Origin: Chlorobiota bacterium
GTDB lineage: Bacteria; Bacteroidota; Bacteroidia; Bacteroidales; JAADGE01
Reading direction: 5' to 3'
DNA: 9,519 nt
Assembly: GCA_030592825.1 (NCBI GenBank)
Contig: JAUVIG010000118.1
Span: 1-9,519 of the forward strand
A program made the position numbers and the translations under genes. Below, one piece after another: positions 6,102 through 9,519 of this stretch (positions are counted from its first letter, which is position 1; every line of letters begins with the position of its first letter). The notes below the pieces were generated by a model, which did no database searches, was not told the DNA's origin, and worked only from the letters and a program-made list of their open reading frames with translations.

Positions 6102-7538
6102 TTATTTTTCACCAAAACAATACAGATAACCATCCCTGCATGCAACATATATCTTTCCGTCAACTGCAATAGGTGTTGCATCAATCTCTATATCAGGAAT
6201 GTGATCTAATAATGTCAGTTTATTATTTTCTAAATCAATCTTATATAAAAATATACCTTTATCGGTTGCTGCTATAATTTTATCTTTAATTATTATTGGA
6301 GTTGAAATGGTTCCTTCAATCTTTTCATCGAATAATAATTTTGGTGTCGAATATTTTGTTTTTGCATCAGGGCCGATTGCAGTTTTTGTCTGATCAATTT
6401 CATCATGTTGAACAATATATAAATGCCCTGCAACATCAATAAATGCTGCAATATGTACATCTTCTTTCCCGACATATGCATCATTTACGGCTACAGAACC
6501 AATAATTCCGCCTTCCCAATGATACCACTTTTTGTTCTCTGTAGGGAAATACCAAACAACAGCATTTTCAGGAGATTTTGAAGGATCCAATTTTAATACG
6601 CCGCCTTGCCCGGGCATGTATTGCTTTTCAACCGAAACCATAATGCAATTATCATAAGTAACTGCCGGTGAGCCGTCCATATCTGTTCCGGTATAAAAAT
6701 CCCACACATTCTTTCCTGATTTTATGTCATAACCATACACATGCCCTGAACCCGATGCAGTATAAATAATATCCTTAATTATTGAAGACGAAGATTCACT
6801 GACAACATCGTTTTTATGGAATTTTGCATCGTAATCGGTATAATATTTTATTTCTTTATGAACTTTAGGTTGCAGCCTTTCGTTTCGCAATTCTATCCGG
6901 GCAGGATCAGGATCAAAAACCGTAAATAAACCGTTTTCTAATGCCAGATATGCTGTATCATTTATAATTAGAGCTGAACCGTCAACATCGCGGCTGTAAC
7001 TTTTTGTCCTTTTGGAATTTAATCGCCACAGCTCTTTCCCTGTTAAATATGATATTGCTCTTAAACTCGGAATATATTTATCATTAATGTCATTCCAATA
7101 TCCTCTTCGACTTCCTTGTATAATTAAATATTTTGTTTCAGGATTTGTATCCTTTTTGTTTTCCCAAAAAGTTCCGGTTCCTTTAATAATATCATCAAAA
7201 CGGTATTCCCAAACAACTTCTCCGGTTTCTGCTTTAATTTTTTTTAAGTTATAATCAAAAGCTCCGAGAATTAAATAATCACCGGTTTCTTCCCTGATAT
7301 ATAAGGGTTGGCCCGTCCAACCTGCCCCTTTCCATGTTTTTAAAGGGTTTCCGTATGCCGGGCTTATTCCTTCACCAAGATATAATTTCCAAATTAAGTC
7401 AAGTTTATCCGGGGCTTCATTACCGTAATAATTTCGTTGTTCATTACCGAGATAAGTACCGATTACAACTTCTTTTACTTGGGAAAAAGAACTGTTTAAG
7501 CTTAAAATCATAAAAATTATGATAACTGAATACTTCAT
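6102..7538 (-). CDS. Secreted PQQ-like beta-propeller repeat protein
   Basis: The 478-residue protein starts with a Sec signal peptide (MKYSVIIIFMILSLNSSFSQ; likely cleavage near residue 19-20) without a lipobox cysteine, so it should be periplasmic or exported. The mature part looks like a beta-propeller of the PQQ/quinoprotein type. Blade-ending motifs of the form G-x-x-x-W recur (GEVVW 106-110, GKELW 167-171, GKNVW 275-279, AVVWYF 326-331), alternating with short strands such as GHVYGYD, GKIYVACRDGYLYCFG and GSPAVTYD. The adjacent Cys-Cys and other PQQ-enzyme features are not seen, so it is more probably a scaffold or binding protein than a dehydrogenase. There is no obvious C-terminal sorting domain. 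The group II intron ends 32 bases upstream of its ATG. The fold is well supported; the function is unknown. Confidence 0.8.
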   Translation of the reverse strand: MKYSVIIIFMILSLNSSFSQVKEVVIGTYLGNEQRNYYGNEAPDKLDLIWKLYLGEGISPAYGNPLKTWKGAGWTGQPLYIREETGDYLILGAFDYNLKKIKAETGEVVWEYRFDDIIKGTGTFWENKKDTNPETKYLIIQGSRRGYWNDINDKYIPSLRAISYLTGKELWRLNSKRTKSYSRDVDGSALIINDTAYLALENGLFTVFDPDPARIELRNERLQPKVHKEIKYYTDYDAKFHKNDVVSESSSSIIKDIIYTASGSGHVYGYDIKSGKNVWDFYTGTDMDGSPAVTYDNCIMVSVEKQYMPGQGGVLKLDPSKSPENAVVWYFPTENKKWYHWEGGIIGSVAVNDAYVGKEDVHIAAFIDVAGHLYIVQHDEIDQTKTAIGPDAKTKYSTPKLLFDEKIEGTISTPIIIKDKIIAATDKGIFLYKIDLENNKLTLLDHIPDIEIDATPIAVDGKIYVACRDGYLYCFGEK

Positions 7539-7558
7539 ATTACAATTTTTTTAATGCT

Positions 7559-7566
7559 TAAAAGTA
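7559..7566 (-). promoter_or_regulatory. Candidate -7 promoter box of the beta-propeller gene
   Basis: On the minus strand TACTTTTA (7566-7559) matches TAnnTTTG in all but the last base and lies 20 bases before the ATG. The position where a -33 TTTG box should be falls inside the group II intron and carries no such motif. This suggests that the intron separated the two halves of the promoter. It rests on a short motif, so confidence is low. Confidence 0.35.
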
Positions 7567-7570
7567 ACAA

Positions 7571-7638
7571 ATCGAGTAGGTAGGGGAATTACTTCCCCGC
7601 CCTCTCACACCACCAAGCATGCTCTCGCACTTGGCGGT
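7571..7638 (-). ncRNA. Group II intron domains V and VI (ribozyme catalytic core and branch helix)
   Basis: Domain V (7638-7609, minus strand): CCGCCAAG pairs with CTTGGTGG (one wobble), then a two-base TG bulge, then a TGC/GCA stem capped by a GAGA tetraloop. This is the standard domain V architecture with a CGC-type catalytic triad. Domain VI (7606-7571): GGGGAA/TTCCCC closed by a GTAA tetraloop, and a basal GAG/CTC stem that leaves A7577 unpaired, seven bases from the 3' end, the expected branch-point position. The intact fold argues that the intron can still splice. Confidence 0.85.
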
Positions 7639-7643
7639 TTCAA

Positions 7644-9056
7644 TTAATTGTTTAACAGTTTGTAATTTAATGACAAATTAAATAATCCTTGTTGCTCAAA
7701 CCATTTTAGGTTCATTGCCTGATGTACTTGCGGACTGCTTGACTTTCGCCACCAGCCTTTTCCCGATAAAGCGATAATCCAACTTTGCCACTTATCTACT
7801 CCGTTTTTATATAAGAAACGTTGTAATCCAATAACTCTCTTGGTTTGCTTTATCCTGTAACACCTTAACTTTCGGCGTATCCAACTGTCTAAATTTTGAA
7901 ATAGTTTTTGACTTTTGGTATATCGAAAATACTGAAACCAACCCGGTAACATCGAATTTATTTCTGAAACTATTTGTTCAAAACTTCTTCCTCTGTTTCG
8001 TTTTGTGATTTTTCGTATCTTTGACTTAAAACGCTTGACGTTATCTTTTGCAATGATTAAATTTCCATCCGATAGGATGGTGTGTCCTAAAAATGTTGTT
8101 TCATTGCTGTAACAAACTTTGCTCTTGGTCTCATTGACTTTGAGTTTCAGACTGTTTTCAATGAAATTGCCGATTGATTGTTTTACTCGTTCCCCTGCTT
8201 TTCGGCTGCGAACAAATATAACAAAATCATCGGCATAACGAACAAAACTATGCTCTCTGTTTTCTAATTCCTTATCTAATTCGTCTAAAACAATATTAGA
8301 TAACAGTGGAGATAAAGGGCTGCCTTGTGGTGTCCCTTTTTCTCGTTGTGATATGAGTCCTCCTGAAAGTATTCCGCTTCGCAAGTATTTCCTTATCAGT
8401 CGTAAAAGTATTTTATCTTTTATCTTGACTGATAATTGATACATTAATCGGTCGTGATTTACTTCATCGAAAAAACTTTTCAAATCCATATCTACAACTA
8501 CAGCCCTACCCTCTGCTACATATTCACCCGCTTGTTGCAATGCTTGTATTGCTCTTCGCTTGGGGCGAAATCCGTAACTGAATTCGGAAAATTCATTCTC
8601 GTAAATCGGTGTTAAAACTTGGGCGATTGCTTGTTGAATTATTCGGTCGGTTACGGTGGGAATACCCGGTTTTCTGATACCTCCGCTGTGTTTAGGTATT
8701 TCAACCTGTTTAACAGCTTGCGGTTGATAAGTTCCTCGTAACAAACTTTCTGTAAATAATTCTCCGTGTTCTTTAAACCAATCTGCAAACTTTCCTGTAG
8801 GCATTTGGTCTATTCCTGCTACGCCTTTATTCCGTTTTACTTGAAGGTAACCTTGTTTAAAATTCGCCTGCGAACAAACTATTGTCATCAAATTCTCTGT
8901 TAAGGCTCGTCCTTGTTGTCCCGCTTTATTTACTTGCTTCACTTTTCTTGCTTCTGCTCCGTTTACGTCTTCACAGTTGTCGAAAGAGTGAATAGCATTC
9001 TGTTGTTGTTCTGTGAACAAATCCAACTGATATGCTATTTCTTGCTGACGCTTCAT
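7644..9056 (-). CDS. ltrA: Group II intron reverse transcriptase/maturase
   Basis: This 470-residue intron-encoded protein assists splicing and copies the intron into new sites by target-primed reverse transcription. Residues about 50-340 are the reverse transcriptase: RT0/RT1 region with KRNKGVAGID (74-83), YGFRPKRRAIQAL (161-173), VVVDMDLKSFFDEVNHDRL with catalytic Asp189 (187-204), GTPQGSPLSPLLSNI (241-255), and RYADDFVIF with the YADD catalytic pair (273-281). The thumb and maturase (domain X) follow (about 340-430, PGWFQYFRYTKSQKL, SWIRRKLRCY). The C-terminus (GKGWWRKSSSPQVHQAMNLKWFEQQGLFNL) is short, with no HNH endonuclease, as in classes such as D that prime from nascent strands. The ATG at 9056 has an AAGGAG about 25 bases upstream, too far to be a normal ribosome-binding site. 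All catalytic motifs are intact; the class assignment is tentative. Confidence 0.96.
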   Translation of the reverse strand: MKRQQEIAYQLDLFTEQQQNAIHSFDNCEDVNGAEARKVKQVNKAGQQGRALTENLMTIVCSQANFKQGYLQVKRNKGVAGIDQMPTGKFADWFKEHGELFTESLLRGTYQPQAVKQVEIPKHSGGIRKPGIPTVTDRIIQQAIAQVLTPIYENEFSEFSYGFRPKRRAIQALQQAGEYVAEGRAVVVDMDLKSFFDEVNHDRLMYQLSVKIKDKILLRLIRKYLRSGILSGGLISQREKGTPQGSPLSPLLSNIVLDELDKELENREHSFVRYADDFVIFVRSRKAGERVKQSIGNFIENSLKLKVNETKSKVCYSNETTFLGHTILSDGNLIIAKDNVKRFKSKIRKITKRNRGRSFEQIVSEINSMLPGWFQYFRYTKSQKLFQNLDSWIRRKLRCYRIKQTKRVIGLQRFLYKNGVDKWQSWIIALSGKGWWRKSSSPQVHQAMNLKWFEQQGLFNLSLNYKLLNN

Positions 9057-9519
9057 AAATAAAAATTCTTACTGACTGCTCCTTAAATTAACTAATTCAG
9101 ACCTTCATCTTGTAAAAAAATCAAGACTACTATGTCCTCTGCTGACTTCTCACTCTTACCATTTTGACCTCTCGCCGATTGTTACCGCTCGGTTTGTTGC
9201 TGTTGCAACAGGTGATGAGACCTCTCGGGATAAGATAATAAACTTTCCTTGCGTTCTGCTTGATTTACTATTTGAGTTTACGGTTGAATTTTGGGCGTTC
9301 CCAATCCAAAGCTCGGTTGCCCAACTCAAACAAGCCTTATATCAGATTCCTGTTTGTCAGAACTTCAAGTTTGCTGATGGCTTTACCGAAACAAGTTCGG
9401 CACAGGCTTTTCAGATTTGCAATCACTTGCAACACCCTTGCCAATCGCTATTGTTTCCTATCAACTCGGCACATACAGAGACTTGCACTCTGTTAGTTTA
9501 TTACCATGCCCGACATACT

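Larger units (their letters stand above)
7571..9518 (-). mobile_element. Group II intron with encoded reverse transcriptase (complete or nearly so)
   Basis: A self-splicing retroelement of about 1.95 kb on the minus strand. The 5' end is read as GTATG (from 9518), followed by TCGGGCATGG and a CAGAG/CTCTG hairpin (9492-9476). This resembles the start GTGYG-CCCGGCATGG and GGGTGCAAGTCCC hairpin known from a widespread bacterial intron family. About 460 bases of structured, non-coding domain I-III RNA precede the protein gene (9057-9518). The ORF sits in domain IV, and domains V and VI close the element at 7571-7638, ending CCTACTCGAT. The element is visibly richer in G+C than the flanking genes, a sign of transfer. 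Only one base of 5' exon is in the window, so the exon-binding pairings cannot be tested. The 3' boundary could instead be 7576, but 7571 gives a terminal AY and a bulged A seven bases from the end. Confidence 0.85.

Noticed and set aside
9260..9496. 78-codon open frame on the plus strand
   Set aside because: It lies antisense to the structured 5' RNA of the group II intron; conserved intron RNA explains the sequence better than a gene.

Overview
The window looks like chromosomal DNA from an AT-rich member of the Bacteroidota, probably an uncultured relative of the Bacteroidales. Four things point there: the gene order rplM-rpsI-rpsB-tsf in one run, ribosomal protein sequences of Bacteroidota type (for example the L13 N-terminus), start codons preceded by A-rich rather than Shine-Dalgarno leaders, and promoter-like motifs of the Bacteroidota pattern (TTTG or TTG, about 19 bases, then TAnnTTTG).

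Layout. Positions 1-169 hold no gene but contain a long imperfect inverted repeat. Positions 170-2940 carry a minus-strand translation operon, read right to left: promoter near 2911-2941, rplM (L13, GTG start), rpsI (S9, one base later), a 170-base spacer with RNA hairpins, rpsB (S2), tsf (EF-Ts) and an intrinsic terminator. Divergently, on the plus strand, 3049-5295 encodes a large membrane protein with a C-terminal patatin-like (Ser-Asp) hydrolase domain. A short structured palindrome at 5305-5351 separates it from a convergent minus-strand pair: a deoxynucleoside kinase (5370-6008) and, upstream of it, a secreted PQQ-like beta-propeller protein (6102-7538).

The right end, 7571-9518, is an essentially complete group II intron on the minus strand. 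It has an intact reverse transcriptase/maturase without an HNH endonuclease domain, a recognisable domain V and domain VI, a 3' end in CGAT and a 5' end of GTATG. It sits 32 bases upstream of the beta-propeller gene, apparently inside that gene's promoter. The window ends one base past the predicted intron 5' end, which is what an assembly break at a multicopy element would look like.

Most of the window is housekeeping sequence. I see no defence island, CRISPR array, tRNA or rRNA. The parts most worth a second look are the membrane-patatin protein, the intron in the promoter, the nested palindrome at 5305-5351, the hairpins in the rpsB leader and the inverted repeat at the left edge. None of these by itself demonstrates a new biological system.
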